The translations under genes were made by a program, and so were the position numbers. Under the pieces are notes generated by a model. That model searched no databases. It saw only the letters and a list, made by a program, of their open reading frames with translations, and was not told the DNA's origin. DNA of 64,000 bases. Origin: Pseudomonas sp. MRSN 12121 (GTDB lineage: Bacteria; Pseudomonadota; Gammaproteobacteria; Pseudomonadales; Pseudomonadaceae). The stretch covers positions 6,161,388-6,225,387 of the forward strand of contig NZ_CP010892.1 in the NCBI RefSeq assembly GCF_000931465.1, read 5' to 3'. Shown one piece after another: positions 53,804-62,342 of this stretch (within the stretch, counting starts at the first letter, position 1; each line of letters opens with the position of its first letter).

Positions 53804-55714
53804 ATGCTCAGACAGAAACTGTTCGTCCCGCTTGCCAGCAGCCTCTTGTCCCTGGCTTGCGCCCAGGCAATCGCCGCGCCCTCCCCCTATTCCAGCTTTA
53901 TCGTGTTCGGCGACAGCCTCAACGATGCCGGGCAATTTGCCGATCCGGGAGGCCCGGCAGGCGCGACCCAGCGTTTCACCAACCGCACCGGGCCGGTCTA
54001 CCTGGATGGCAGCGGGGAAGTCCGTGCCGCCAACTCGACACAGTTACTGGGTGGCAAGCTCGGCTTCTCCGACGACCAGCTCGCCGCCTCTACCTCGGCG
54101 ACCCGGGCGAGCGCGGGCCTGCCCGATGGCAATAACTGGGCGGTCGGCGGTTATCGCACTGACCAGATTCTCGACTCGATCACCACCACCTCGACCGCCG
54201 GCGATCGCAGCCGGCCGGGTTATCTGGTGGCCAACAACTTCCGCGCCGACCCGAATGCCCTCTATTACCTGTCGGGCGGCGGCAACGATTTCCTGCAAGG
54301 CCGCGTGACCAGTCTCAACCAGGCCAGCGCCGCAGCCGACCGCCTGGTGGACAGCGTGCAGACCCTGCAACAGGCTGGCGCCCGCTACATCATGGTCTGG
54401 CTGCTGCCGGACATCGGCCTGACCCCGGCGATCAACGGCAGCCCGCTGCAGGCGTTCACCTCTCAGCTCAGCGCCCAGTTCAATACCGAGCTGGTCCGCC
54501 AGCTACAGACCGTGAATGCCGAAGTCATTCCGCTCAACATTCCCGTGCTGCTGAAGGAAGCTTTCGCCAATCCGGCACAGTTCGGCCTGGCCACCGACCA
54601 GAACCTGACCGCCACCTGCTTCAGCGGCAGCGGCTGCACGGAAAACGCGCGCTACGGTCTCCACAGCGCCACACCGGACCCGACCAAGCTGATCTACAAC
54701 GACTCGGTCCACCCGACCGAAGCCGGGCAGCGGCTGATCGCCGATTACGCTTATTCGCTGCTGGCGGCGCCTTGGGAAATCACCCTGCTCCCGGAAATGG
54801 CCCAGGGCACGCTGCGCGCGCACCAGGATGAGTTGCGCAGCCAATGGCAGGCCGACTGGGAGAATTGGCAGGGCGTTGGCCAGTGGCGAGCCATTGTCGC
54901 CGGCGGCGGCCAGCACCAGGACTTCGACAGCCAGCGCAGCGGCGCCAGTGCCGACGGCAACGGCTTCAACCTGAACGTCGGCGGCAGCTACCGACTCAAC
55001 GAAGCCTGGCGCGTAGGGGTGCTGGCCGGCGCCTACCGCCAGAAGCTCGAAGCCGGCGGCAACGACTCGGACTACAAGCTCAACACCTACCTGGGCACCG
55101 CCTTCGCCCAATACCAGCAGAATCGCTGGTGGGCCGACGCGGCGGCCACCGCCGGGCACCTGGATTACGACAACCTCAAGCGCAAATTCGACCTGGGCGC
55201 CAACGAACGTGGGGAGAAAGGCGATACCAGCGGCGACGTCCTGGCCTTCAGCGCTCGCGTGGGTTACGACATTGCCCAGCAGGCCAGCAGCCCATGGCAC
55301 TTGTCGCCATTCGTCAGCGCCGACTACGCGCGGGTCAAGGTCGATGGCTACTCCGAGGACGGCAGCGATTCCACCGCGCTGACCTTCGACGACCAGAAGC
55401 GTACGTCGCGACGCCTGGGCCTCGGTTTGCAAGGCAAATACCAGATCACCCCGCAAACCCAGGTGTTCGGCGAAATCGCCCACGAAAAGGAATACGAGGA
55501 CGATACCCAGAAGCTGACCATGGCCCTCAACAGCCTGCCGGACAACCGCTACACGCTGGAAGGCTATACCCCGCAGAGCAACCTGAACCGCCTGAACCTG
55601 GGCGTCAGCCATAAACTCACCCAGGACCTGGCCCTGCGCGCCAGCTACAACATCCGCAAGGACGACGACTTCACCCAACAGGGCATCAATGTCGGGGTCA
55701 GCCTCGACTTCTAG
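53804..55714 (+). CDS. estA: Outer-membrane autotransporter esterase EstA (GDSL family)
   Basis: EstA is an outer-membrane esterase whose catalytic domain is displayed on the cell surface; in P. aeruginosa it affects rhamnolipid production and motility. The 636-aa protein has a signal peptide (residues 1-25, ending AIAA), the GDSL motif FGDSLND with Ser38, block III GGGND near residues 157-161, and the catalytic Asp300/His303 in NDSVHPTEAG. The C-terminal half (about 345-636) is the autotransporter beta-barrel ending in Phe. It sits alone on the plus strand between trpG and trpE, sharing a bidirectional terminator with trpE. Confidence 0.95.
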   Translation: MLRQKLFVPLASSLLSLACAQAIAAPSPYSSFIVFGDSLNDAGQFADPGGPAGATQRFTNRTGPVYLDGSGEVRAANSTQLLGGKLGFSDDQLAASTSATRASAGLPDGNNWAVGGYRTDQILDSITTTSTAGDRSRPGYLVANNFRADPNALYYLSGGGNDFLQGRVTSLNQASAAADRLVDSVQTLQQAGARYIMVWLLPDIGLTPAINGSPLQAFTSQLSAQFNTELVRQLQTVNAEVIPLNIPVLLKEAFANPAQFGLATDQNLTATCFSGSGCTENARYGLHSATPDPTKLIYNDSVHPTEAGQRLIADYAYSLLAAPWEITLLPEMAQGTLRAHQDELRSQWQADWENWQGVGQWRAIVAGGGQHQDFDSQRSGASADGNGFNLNVGGSYRLNEAWRVGVLAGAYRQKLEAGGNDSDYKLNTYLGTAFAQYQQNRWWADAAATAGHLDYDNLKRKFDLGANERGEKGDTSGDVLAFSARVGYDIAQQASSPWHLSPFVSADYARVKVDGYSEDGSDSTALTFDDQKRTSRRLGLGLQGKYQITPQTQVFGEIAHEKEYEDDTQKLTMALNSLPDNRYTLEGYTPQSNLNRLNLGVSHKLTQDLALRASYNIRKDDDFTQQGINVGVSLDF

Positions 55715-55727
55715 GAATCCCAGGCAA

Positions 55728-55765
55728 TAAAAAACGCTGCCCCCGCAAGGAGGCAGCGTTTTTTT
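55728..55765. terminator. Bidirectional terminator between estA and trpE
   Basis: AAAAAACGCTGCC and GGCAGCGTTTTTTT flank a 10-nt loop region between the convergent estA and trpE genes; both strands have an A-run before and a T-run after the stem. Confidence 0.85.
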
Positions 55766-55783
55766 ATGCGGCGCTATCCGGAC

Positions 55784-57265
55784 TCAGCTGTCGGCCGTCT
55801 GCTCGGCCAGGGCCACGGCGCGGAACATGGCGCGACGCTTGTTCAGGGTTTCCTCCCATTCCAGCGCGGGCACCGAGTCGGCGACGATACCGCCACCGGC
55901 CTGTACGTGCAGCTCGCCATCCTTGATCACCGCGGTGCGGATGGCGATGGCCGTGTCCATGTTGCCGTTCCAGGCGAAATAACCCACCGCCCCGCCGTAC
56001 ACGCCACGCTTGACCGGTTCCAGCTCGTCGATGATTTCCATCGCACGGATCTTCGGCGCACCGGACAAAGTGCCCGCCGGCAGGATCACCCGCAGCGCAT
56101 CCATCGCCGTCAGCCCATCCTTCAACTGGCCGGTGACGTTGGACACGATGTGCATCACGTTGGAGTAGCGCTCGATCACCATCTTCTCGGTGAGCTTCAC
56201 CGAACCGATCTCGGACACCCGACCGGTGTCGTTGCGCCCCAGGTCGATCAGCATCAGGTGCTCGGCGATTTCCTTGTCGTCGGACAGCAGGTCCTCTTCC
56301 AGCGCCCGATCGGCTTCTTCGGTGGCGCCCCGCGGACGGGTGCCGGCGATCGGCCGCACGGTGATCAGGTTGTCTTCGACCCGCACCAGCACTTCCGGCG
56401 AACTGCCGACCACATGGAAGTCGCCGAAGTTGAAGAAGTACATGTAGGGCGTCGGGTTGAAACAACGCAGGGCGCGATACAAGTCGATCGGCGCCGCCTT
56501 GAAGTCGATGGACATGCGCTGCGATGGCACCACCTGCATGCAGTCGCCCGCCAGGATGTACTCCTTGATGGTGTCGACGGCGCGCTCGTAGTCACCCTGG
56601 GTGAAACTGGAGCGGAACACCGGCTCGGCCGCCTGCTGCTTGCCGAGGTCCAGGCCACGACGCGGGGTGATGGGCTGGCGCAGCTTTTCCAGCAGCGCCT
56701 GCAAGCGCGCCTGGCCTTGCTCGAAGGCATCGTCCCGGGAGGGATCGGCAAGCACGATCGCATGCATCTTGCCGGCCAGGTTATCGAACACCACCACCGC
56801 GTCGGAAACCATCAGCAGGATGTCCGGCACGCCGATCGGGTCCGGGTTCGGGCATTTGCCCAGGCGCTTCTCCACGTAACGCACGCAGTCGTAGCCGAAG
56901 TAGCCCACCAGGCCACCGTTGAAACGCGGCAGGCCGGCGATGGTCGGCACCTGGTAGCGCGCCTTGAACTCCTCGACGAATGCCAGCGGGTCGGCCACCT
57001 CATGGCTTTCGGTCTCGATGCCATCGACGGTCACGCTGACCTGGTGATCGTGCACCCGCAGCACCGTACGGCAGGGCAAGCCGATGATCGAATAACGGCC
57101 CCATTTCTCGCCGCCCTGCACCGATTCCAGCAGGTAGGAATTGGGCTGGTCGGCCAGTTTCAGGTAGATCGACAGCGGCGTGTCGAAGTCGGCCAGGGTT
57201 TCACAGGCAAGCGGGATGCGGTTGTAGCCGGCAGCGGCCAAACGCAGGAATTCTTCGCGGATCAT
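55784..57265 (-). CDS. trpE: Anthranilate synthase component I
   Basis: TrpE converts chorismate to anthranilate using ammonia from TrpG. The 493-aa protein has the tryptophan feedback-site motif LLES at residues 45-48 (NSYLLESVQGG), and the chorismate-binding domain with RPIAGTRPRG, LIDLGRNDTGRVSE and GTLSGAPKIRAMEIIDELE. It lies 70 bp after gph. The end of gph and this spacer form a leader that resembles the trpGDC leader, so expression is probably controlled by attenuation as well as by feedback inhibition. Confidence 0.97.
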   Translation of the reverse strand: MIREEFLRLAAAGYNRIPLACETLADFDTPLSIYLKLADQPNSYLLESVQGGEKWGRYSIIGLPCRTVLRVHDHQVSVTVDGIETESHEVADPLAFVEEFKARYQVPTIAGLPRFNGGLVGYFGYDCVRYVEKRLGKCPNPDPIGVPDILLMVSDAVVVFDNLAGKMHAIVLADPSRDDAFEQGQARLQALLEKLRQPITPRRGLDLGKQQAAEPVFRSSFTQGDYERAVDTIKEYILAGDCMQVVPSQRMSIDFKAAPIDLYRALRCFNPTPYMYFFNFGDFHVVGSSPEVLVRVEDNLITVRPIAGTRPRGATEEADRALEEDLLSDDKEIAEHLMLIDLGRNDTGRVSEIGSVKLTEKMVIERYSNVMHIVSNVTGQLKDGLTAMDALRVILPAGTLSGAPKIRAMEIIDELEPVKRGVYGGAVGYFAWNGNMDTAIAIRTAVIKDGELHVQAGGGIVADSVPALEWEETLNKRRAMFRAVALAEQTADS

Positions 57266-57335
57266 GGGGTGCCTCGTGGCTTGAGGTTCTGACAGTCAGG
57301 TATGCAAACGCGCCGGAAGTCCGGCCGGGAACACG
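57266..57335 (-). promoter_or_regulatory. Leader region between gph and trpE
   Basis: The minus strand has the hairpin GCCGG-ACTT-CCGGC (57312-57325), 10 nt after the gph stop codon. A second pairing is possible between CGCGCC at the gph stop (57339-57344) and GGCGCG (57309-57314), and the two are mutually exclusive. No U-tract terminator is visible. The layout parallels 53537-53563 upstream of trpG. Confidence 0.5.
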
Positions 57336-57380
57336 TCAGGCGCGCCAACGCCAACGGGCCAGGGCCTTGATGACTTTCAT
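57336..57380 (-). CDS. Putative trpE leader peptide nested in the 3' end of gph
   Basis: The last 15 codons of gph can be read, in the same frame, as a separate 14-aa peptide MKVIKALARWRWRA. It matches the tail of the trpGDC leader ORF at 53561-53647 at 10 of 14 positions. Length and paired Trp codons resemble E. coli TrpL. No good ribosome binding site precedes this Met; a GTG eight codons upstream, behind TGGAAACGCC, is an alternative start. Independent translation is unproven. Confidence 0.45.
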   Translation of the reverse strand: MKVIKALARWRWRA

Positions 57381-58154
57381 CCAGAGTTTGCGGGTAACCA
57401 CCACGATGGCGTTTCCAGGAGGGGATTGAACAGCGTCGGGCAACGTTATCTCAGCGGCCGGATCCAGGCAACCGGGAATTAGCTGGCGCAGATCGTCGAT
57501 CACCAGGGCCGGCGATTCCTCGGCGATCGGCCGTCCGTGGTTGTAGCCGTAGCTCAATGCCACGCACTTCACACCCGCCGCTTTCGCGGCCAGCACGTCG
57601 CTGCGCGAGTCGCCGACGAACAGCGATTGCGAGGCTGGAATGCTGGCCATTTTCATCACGAAAAACAGCGCCGCCGGGTCGGGCTTCTTCTGCGGCAGGG
57701 TATCGCCGCCGATGATCCAGCGGAAATAGCGGCCGATCTTCATCTGATCCAGCAACGGCGCGACGAAACGTTCCGGCTTGTTGGTGATCAGGGCCATCTC
57801 GACGCCCTGCTTGTGCAGCCATTTGAGGGTGTCGCGCACGCCCGGATAGACCACGGTCAGCTCGTGGCCATCCTCATAGGCGCTGTTGAACAGCTCCAGC
57901 GCGTGTTCCGCCTCGCCGTCATCGACGCCCTCGGCCGCGATATCGTTGGCCAGGGCCCGGCGCACCAGCATCTGCACACCGTTGCCGACCCACTCGCGCA
58001 CCGCCTCGATCCCCGCGGGCGGACGCCCGAGCTTGAGCAGCATTTCATCCACGGCGGCCGCGAGGTCGGGAACCGAATCGACCAGGGTGCCATCCAGGTC
58101 GAACATCACCAGCCGCGGCAGGCGCCCCGGGAACAGCTGCTCGAAACCGCTCAT
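57336..58154 (-). CDS. gph: Phosphoglycolate phosphatase
   Basis: Gph dephosphorylates 2-phosphoglycolate arising from DNA repair. The 272-aa HAD-family protein has DLDGTLVDS (Asp19/Asp21) near the N-terminus, motif II LITNKPE, motif III with KKPDP, and FVGDSRSDVLAAKAAG. The last roughly 25 residues lie beyond the HAD fold and carry VIKALARWRWRA, which doubles as a trp leader-like sequence. It overlaps rpe by 4 bp and precedes trpE by 70 bp. Confidence 0.93.
   Translation of the reverse strand: MSGFEQLFPGRLPRLVMFDLDGTLVDSVPDLAAAVDEMLLKLGRPPAGIEAVREWVGNGVQMLVRRALANDIAAEGVDDGEAEHALELFNSAYEDGHELTVVYPGVRDTLKWLHKQGVEMALITNKPERFVAPLLDQMKIGRYFRWIIGGDTLPQKKPDPAALFFVMKMASIPASQSLFVGDSRSDVLAAKAAGVKCVALSYGYNHGRPIAEESPALVIDDLRQLIPGCLDPAAEITLPDAVQSPPGNAIVVVTRKLWMKVIKALARWRWRA
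57443..57471 (-). promoter_or_regulatory. Promoter candidate for trpE inside gph
   Basis: On the minus strand TTGCCT (57466-57471) and TAACGT (57443-57448) are spaced by 17 bp, inside the gph coding sequence and about 60 bp upstream of the nested leader. The -10 is a poor match. A GATAAC with a 15-bp spacer is an alternative. Confidence 0.35.
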
Positions 58155-58825
58155 GGACGCGCCAGCGCCAGTTCGGCGCGCATCTTCTCGATCACGTCGC
58201 GGTAGTTCGGCGCATTGAAGATCGCCGAGCCGGCGACGAAGGTATCCGCGCCCGCGGCAGCGATCTCACGGATGTTGTTCACGTTCACGCCACCGTCGAT
58301 TTCCAGGCGGATGTCACGGCCGGACGCATCGATCAGGGCGCGGGCCTCGCGCAGCTTGTCGAGGGTGCCGGGGATGAACTTCTGCCCGCCGAAGCCCGGG
58401 TTGACGCTCATCAGCAGGACCATGTCGACCTTGTCCATCACGTACTTGAGCACGTCCAGCGGGGTGGCCGGGTTGAACACCAGGCCAGCCTTGCAGCCAC
58501 CTTCGCGGATCATCTGCAGGGAGCGGTCGACATGCAGCGTGGCTTCCGGGTGGAAGGTGATGTAGGTCGCGCCGGCCTCGATGAAGTCGCCGATGATGCG
58601 ATCCACCGGGCTCACCATCAGGTGGGCGTCGATCGGCGCGGTGATGCCGTACTTGCGCAGGGCCGCGCAGACCATCGGGCCGATGGTCAGGTTAGGCACG
58701 TAATGGTTGTCCATGACATCGAAGTGCACGATGTCGGCGCCAGCGGCGAGAACATTGTCCACTTCCTCGCCCAGGCGGGCGAAGTCGGCGGAGAGGATCG
58801 ACGGAGCAATAGCGAAGGGCTGCAT
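58151..58825 (-). CDS. rpe: Ribulose-phosphate 3-epimerase
   Basis: Rpe interconverts ribulose-5-P and xylulose-5-P in the pentose phosphate pathway. The 224-aa TIM barrel has ILSADFARLGEEV, the metal-site HFDVMDNHYVPNLTIGP, DAHLMV, SVNPGFGGQKFI and EIDGGVN. It overlaps gph by 4 bp and lies 79 bp after the alcohol dehydrogenase gene. The order rpe-gph-trpE is common in gammaproteobacteria. Confidence 0.97.
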   Translation of the reverse strand: MQPFAIAPSILSADFARLGEEVDNVLAAGADIVHFDVMDNHYVPNLTIGPMVCAALRKYGITAPIDAHLMVSPVDRIIGDFIEAGATYITFHPEATLHVDRSLQMIREGGCKAGLVFNPATPLDVLKYVMDKVDMVLLMSVNPGFGGQKFIPGTLDKLREARALIDASGRDIRLEIDGGVNVNNIREIAAAGADTFVAGSAIFNAPNYRDVIEKMRAELALARP

Positions 58826-58904
58826 GACGCACCTTTTTGAGCAGAATCACGGTGGCGCGCATTGTATACCTCATGCTTTGGCGCGCGCACCGTGACCGCG
58901 ATGA

Positions 58905-60053
58905 TCAGTAAGCCGCGCGATAGATCTTCTCGATATCGCCGGGGCTCAGGCGGCGTGGGTTGTTGCGCATCAGGCGCTCGATCCCCGCGGCCTCCACGGC
59001 CATGGACGGGATCGCCTCCTGCGGCACCCCGAAACTGCGCAACCCCGATGGAATCTCCACCGCGACGCAGAGCCGGGTCATGGCCTCCACGGCCTGATCG
59101 GCCGCCTCGGCTGCGCTCAGGTGTGCGGTCCTGACCCCCATGGCCTCGGCGATATCCTGCATGCGCTCGACGCACGCCATCTTGTTCCAGGTCATGACGT
59201 AGGGCAGCAGCAAGGCATTGCTGACGCCGTGGCCGATATTGAAACGCCCGCCCAGGGGATAGGCCAGGGCGTGCACCGCGCCGACCCCGGCGTTGCCGAA
59301 GGCCATGCCGGCCATCAGGCTGGCGGTGGCCATGTCTTCGCGGGCCTGCAGGTGGGCGGGATTGGCGTAGGCCTTGGGCAGTGCCCGGACGATCAAGCGG
59401 ATGGCGCCGAGGGCCAGGGAGTCGGTGATGGGCGAGGCGTTGAGCGACAGGTAGGACTCGATGGCATGCACCAAGGCATCGACGCCGCTGGCGGCGGTGA
59501 CGCTGCGCGGGCAGGTCAGGGTCATCTGCGGGCTGACCAGCGCCACATCCGGCAGCAAATAGTCGCTGACGATGCCCTTTTTCAGCTGCGCGGCCTTGTC
59601 CGAGAGAATCGCCACGTTGGTGACTTCGGAGCCGGTGCCGGCGGTGGTGGGGATGGCGATCAGCGGCGGCCCCTTGCGCGGCACCTGGTCGATGCCGAAC
59701 AGATCCTCCAGCGCGCCGTGATAACCGGCGTAGGCCGCGACGCTTTTGGCGATATCGATGGCGCTGCCGCCGCCCAGGCCGATCAGCCCGTCGTGCCCGC
59801 CTTCGCGGTAGACCCGCATGCAGTCCTCGACGATGGCCAGCTCCGGGTCGGGCTGCACCCGGTCGAAAATCTCGTAGTCGCGCCCGCCCAACTGCGCCAG
59901 CGCCAGCTCCACGGTGCCGGACTTGACCAACGCGGCATCGGTGACGATCAGCGGGTTATCGACATCCAGGCGGCTCAGCTCGGCGGACAGTTGCTCGATG
60001 GCGGCAGAGCCGGTGAGCAGTTTATGAGCGATTTTGAAAGAGGAAAGACTCAT
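58905..60053 (-). CDS. Iron-containing (group III) alcohol dehydrogenase
   Basis: The 382-aa protein reduces or oxidises an alcohol/aldehyde pair with NAD(P). It has the dinucleotide-binding GGGSAIDIAKSVA (residues 94-106), TAGTGSEVT and the metal ligands Asp192, His196 (VDALVHAIESY), His261 and His275 (VHALAYPLGGRFNIGHG). The substrate is unknown. It lies 131 bp after the ABC permease gene on the same strand, so an aldehyde or semialdehyde from the transported compound is a reasonable guess. Confidence 0.9.
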   Translation of the reverse strand: MSLSSFKIAHKLLTGSAAIEQLSAELSRLDVDNPLIVTDAALVKSGTVELALAQLGGRDYEIFDRVQPDPELAIVEDCMRVYREGGHDGLIGLGGGSAIDIAKSVAAYAGYHGALEDLFGIDQVPRKGPPLIAIPTTAGTGSEVTNVAILSDKAAQLKKGIVSDYLLPDVALVSPQMTLTCPRSVTAASGVDALVHAIESYLSLNASPITDSLALGAIRLIVRALPKAYANPAHLQAREDMATASLMAGMAFGNAGVGAVHALAYPLGGRFNIGHGVSNALLLPYVMTWNKMACVERMQDIAEAMGVRTAHLSAAEAADQAVEAMTRLCVAVEIPSGLRSFGVPQEAIPSMAVEAAGIERLMRNNPRRLSPGDIEKIYRAAY

Positions 60054-60140
60054 GTGCGCGGCCTCTTATAAGGAAAGGAGCTGGCACAAGCGTAGCTGGG
60101 GATTCGGGGTTGTCTGCCATTCGGCCCATGAATGCCCGGG

Positions 60141-60174
60141 CGGATCGCGCCCCGGCGGGCCCGGGAGCGATCCG
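60141..60174 (-). repeat. Inverted repeat between the ABC permease and alcohol dehydrogenase genes
   Basis: CGGATCGC and GCGATCCG flank an 18-nt GC-rich stretch just after the permease stop codon. No U-run follows, so it is more likely to affect mRNA stability than to be a full terminator. Confidence 0.4.
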
Positions 60175-60184
60175 TCCATGCCGG

Positions 60185-61009
60185 TCAGACCGGGGCGGTA
60201 CGCAGTTTCTCGCTGCGCCCGCGCAGCCATTCCAGGGTCAGCAGCAGGATCACCGAAAAGGCGATCAGCAGCGTCGCCGCGGCGGCGATCGTCGGGCTGA
60301 GGTTCTCGCGGATCCCGCTGAACATCTGCCGGGGCAAGGTGGCTTGCTCGGGGCCGGCGAGGAACAGCGTGACCACTACTTCATCGAACGAGGTGGCAAA
60401 GGCGAACAGCGCCCCGCTGATCACCCCCGGCGCGATCAGCGGCAGGGTTACCCGGCGGAACGTGGTCAGCGGCGACGCGCCGAGGCTGGCCGCAGCCCGT
60501 ACCAGGTTGTGGTTGAAGCCCTGCAAGGTGGCCGACACCGTGATGATCACGAACGGCACGCCCAGCACGGCATGGACGATGATCAGCGAGAAAAAGCTGT
60601 TGCCCATGCCCAGGGGTGCGAAGAACAGGTAGCTGGCCACGCCGATGATCACCACCGGCACCACCATCGGCGAGATCACCAGGGCCATCACCAGCGCCTT
60701 GCCAGGGAAGTCGCCACGGGTCAGGCCGATGGCCGCCAGCGTGCCGAAGACCATCGCCAGCACCGTGGCCGCCGGGGCGACGATGATGCTGTTCTTCAGC
60801 GCGCGCATCCATTCCGCCGAGGCGAAGAAGTCGTGGTACCACTGCAGCGAGAAGCCCTGCAGCGGGTACACCAGGAAGCTGCCCGAGTTGAATGACAGCG
60901 GCACGATGACCAGCACCGGCAGGATCAGGAACAACAGGATCAAGCCGCAGAGAATCCGCAAGCTGTAGAACCAGGCCCGCTCGACGGGCGACATGTAGGG
61001 GCTCGACAT
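60185..61009 (-). CDS. ABC transporter permease (PotC-like)
   Basis: The 274-aa protein is one of two inner-membrane permeases of a polyamine/amine-type importer. It has six hydrophobic segments and the EAA loop AAASLGASPLTTFRRVTLPLI near residues 160-180, which docks the ATPase. It follows the larger permease by 13 bp. By order and resemblance this may be the ortholog of P. aeruginosa AgtD (PA0606), part of a system for 4-aminobutyrate and 5-aminovalerate; this is recalled knowledge, not proven here. Confidence 0.9.
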   Translation of the reverse strand: MSSPYMSPVERAWFYSLRILCGLILLFLILPVLVIVPLSFNSGSFLVYPLQGFSLQWYHDFFASAEWMRALKNSIIVAPAATVLAMVFGTLAAIGLTRGDFPGKALVMALVISPMVVPVVIIGVASYLFFAPLGMGNSFFSLIIVHAVLGVPFVIITVSATLQGFNHNLVRAAASLGASPLTTFRRVTLPLIAPGVISGALFAFATSFDEVVVTLFLAGPEQATLPRQMFSGIRENLSPTIAAAATLLIAFSVILLLTLEWLRGRSEKLRTAPV

Positions 61010-61022
61010 TTCGATTCTCTCC

Positions 61023-62270
61023 TTAGCTCAGGCGCAGGCGACTGGCGCCCACCAGCCAGCTGTAGATCAGGTACAGCACGATGGTCGCCAACAGCAGCAA
61101 GCCGCCCAGCGCGGTGGCCATGCCCCAGTTGATGCTGGTGTTGGTGTAGAAGGCGACGAAGTAGCTGACCATCTGGTCGTTCGGGCTGCCCAGCAGGGCC
61201 GGGGTGATGTAGTAGCCGATGGCGAGGATGAACACCAGCAGGCAACCGGCGCCGACGCCAGCGTAGGTCTGCGGGAAATACACCCGCCAGAAACTGGCGA
61301 ACGGATGACAGCCGAGGGAAATCGCGGCGCGCATATAGGTCGGCGAGATGCCTTTCATCACGCTGTAGATCGGCAGGATCATGAACGGCAGCAGGATATG
61401 CACCATGGAGATGTAGACCCCGGTGCGGTTGAACACCAGCTCCAGCGGCTTGTCGATCACGCCCATGGCCATCAGCGCGCTGTTGATCAGGCCGCCCGAT
61501 TGCAGCAGCACGATCCACGCTGCGACGCGCACCAGGATCGAGGTCCAGAACGGCAACAGCACCAGGATCATCAGCAGGTTGCTCTGGCGTGCCGGCAGGT
61601 TGGCTAGCAGGTAAGCCAGCGGGTAGGCGAGCACCAGGCAGATGCCGGTAATCACCAGGCCCATCCAGAAAGTTCGGGCAAAGATATCCAGGTAAATGGC
61701 CTGGTCCGGGGTCGCCGGGGCGATCTCCCCGAGGTCGTCGATCCGATGGTCGACGGCGGCCAGCAGGTAGAACGGGGTCAGGCTGCTGGTGTTGCGGCGT
61801 ACCGCTTGCCAGTAGGCCGGGTCGCCCCAGCGCTCGTCGATGGCTTCCAGCGCTTCCTTATAAGAAGCCGGTTCCTCCTTGAACGGCAGGGCACGGGCGG
61901 TCTTGGTCAGCAGGCTGCGATAGCCGGCCAGCTCCATGTTCAGCCGCTTGGACAGGTCACCGAGGGTCTGATGCTTGCGCGCCTCGGCCAGGTCTTCGCT
62001 CAGCGCCTTGTACACCGGCTCGGCCGGCAGGCCGCGTCCGTCCCAGGCAGCCACGGCGGTGACGGTGCGCGGCATGCCTTCCACCACCTCCGGGTTACCG
62101 ACGCTCTTGTACAGCAGCGCCGCGATAGGCACGAGAAACACCAGCAGCAGGAACAGCACCAGCGGCGCGATCAGCGCTTGCGCCTTCCAGCGGTTGACCC
62201 GCTCGGCGCGCGCCAGGCGCTGCTTGAGGCTGGGGCTGCTGACCTCGTTCAGGGGAACGGTAATGGCCAT
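61023..62270 (-). CDS. ABC transporter permease (PotB-like) with large periplasmic insert
   Basis: The 415-aa protein is the second permease. TM1 (about residues 34-56, ALIAPLVLFLLLVFLVPIAA) is followed by about 150 mostly polar residues before the remaining five helices, an insertion absent from E. coli PotB (about 285 aa). The EAA loop is AAISLGCHPFASFWRVYFP. The start MAITVPLNEVSSP is chosen by the position of the ribosome binding site; translation upstream reads through a REP element. Probably AgtC-like. Confidence 0.88.
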   Translation of the reverse strand: MAITVPLNEVSSPSLKQRLARAERVNRWKAQALIAPLVLFLLLVFLVPIAALLYKSVGNPEVVEGMPRTVTAVAAWDGRGLPAEPVYKALSEDLAEARKHQTLGDLSKRLNMELAGYRSLLTKTARALPFKEEPASYKEALEAIDERWGDPAYWQAVRRNTSSLTPFYLLAAVDHRIDDLGEIAPATPDQAIYLDIFARTFWMGLVITGICLVLAYPLAYLLANLPARQSNLLMILVLLPFWTSILVRVAAWIVLLQSGGLINSALMAMGVIDKPLELVFNRTGVYISMVHILLPFMILPIYSVMKGISPTYMRAAISLGCHPFASFWRVYFPQTYAGVGAGCLLVFILAIGYYITPALLGSPNDQMVSYFVAFYTNTSINWGMATALGGLLLLATIVLYLIYSWLVGASRLRLS

Positions 62271-62342
62271 GACGAACTCCGCAAATCTTTGATCGTTGCA
62301 GCGGGCGGACAGGCCGCCGCTGCCGTTAACAACGCAACACCT

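Noticed and set aside
54503..55678. 391-codon minus-strand ORF opposite estA
   Set aside because: Low-complexity Val/Ala/Gly composition is typical of antisense to GC-rich coding sequence, and estA motifs are intact.
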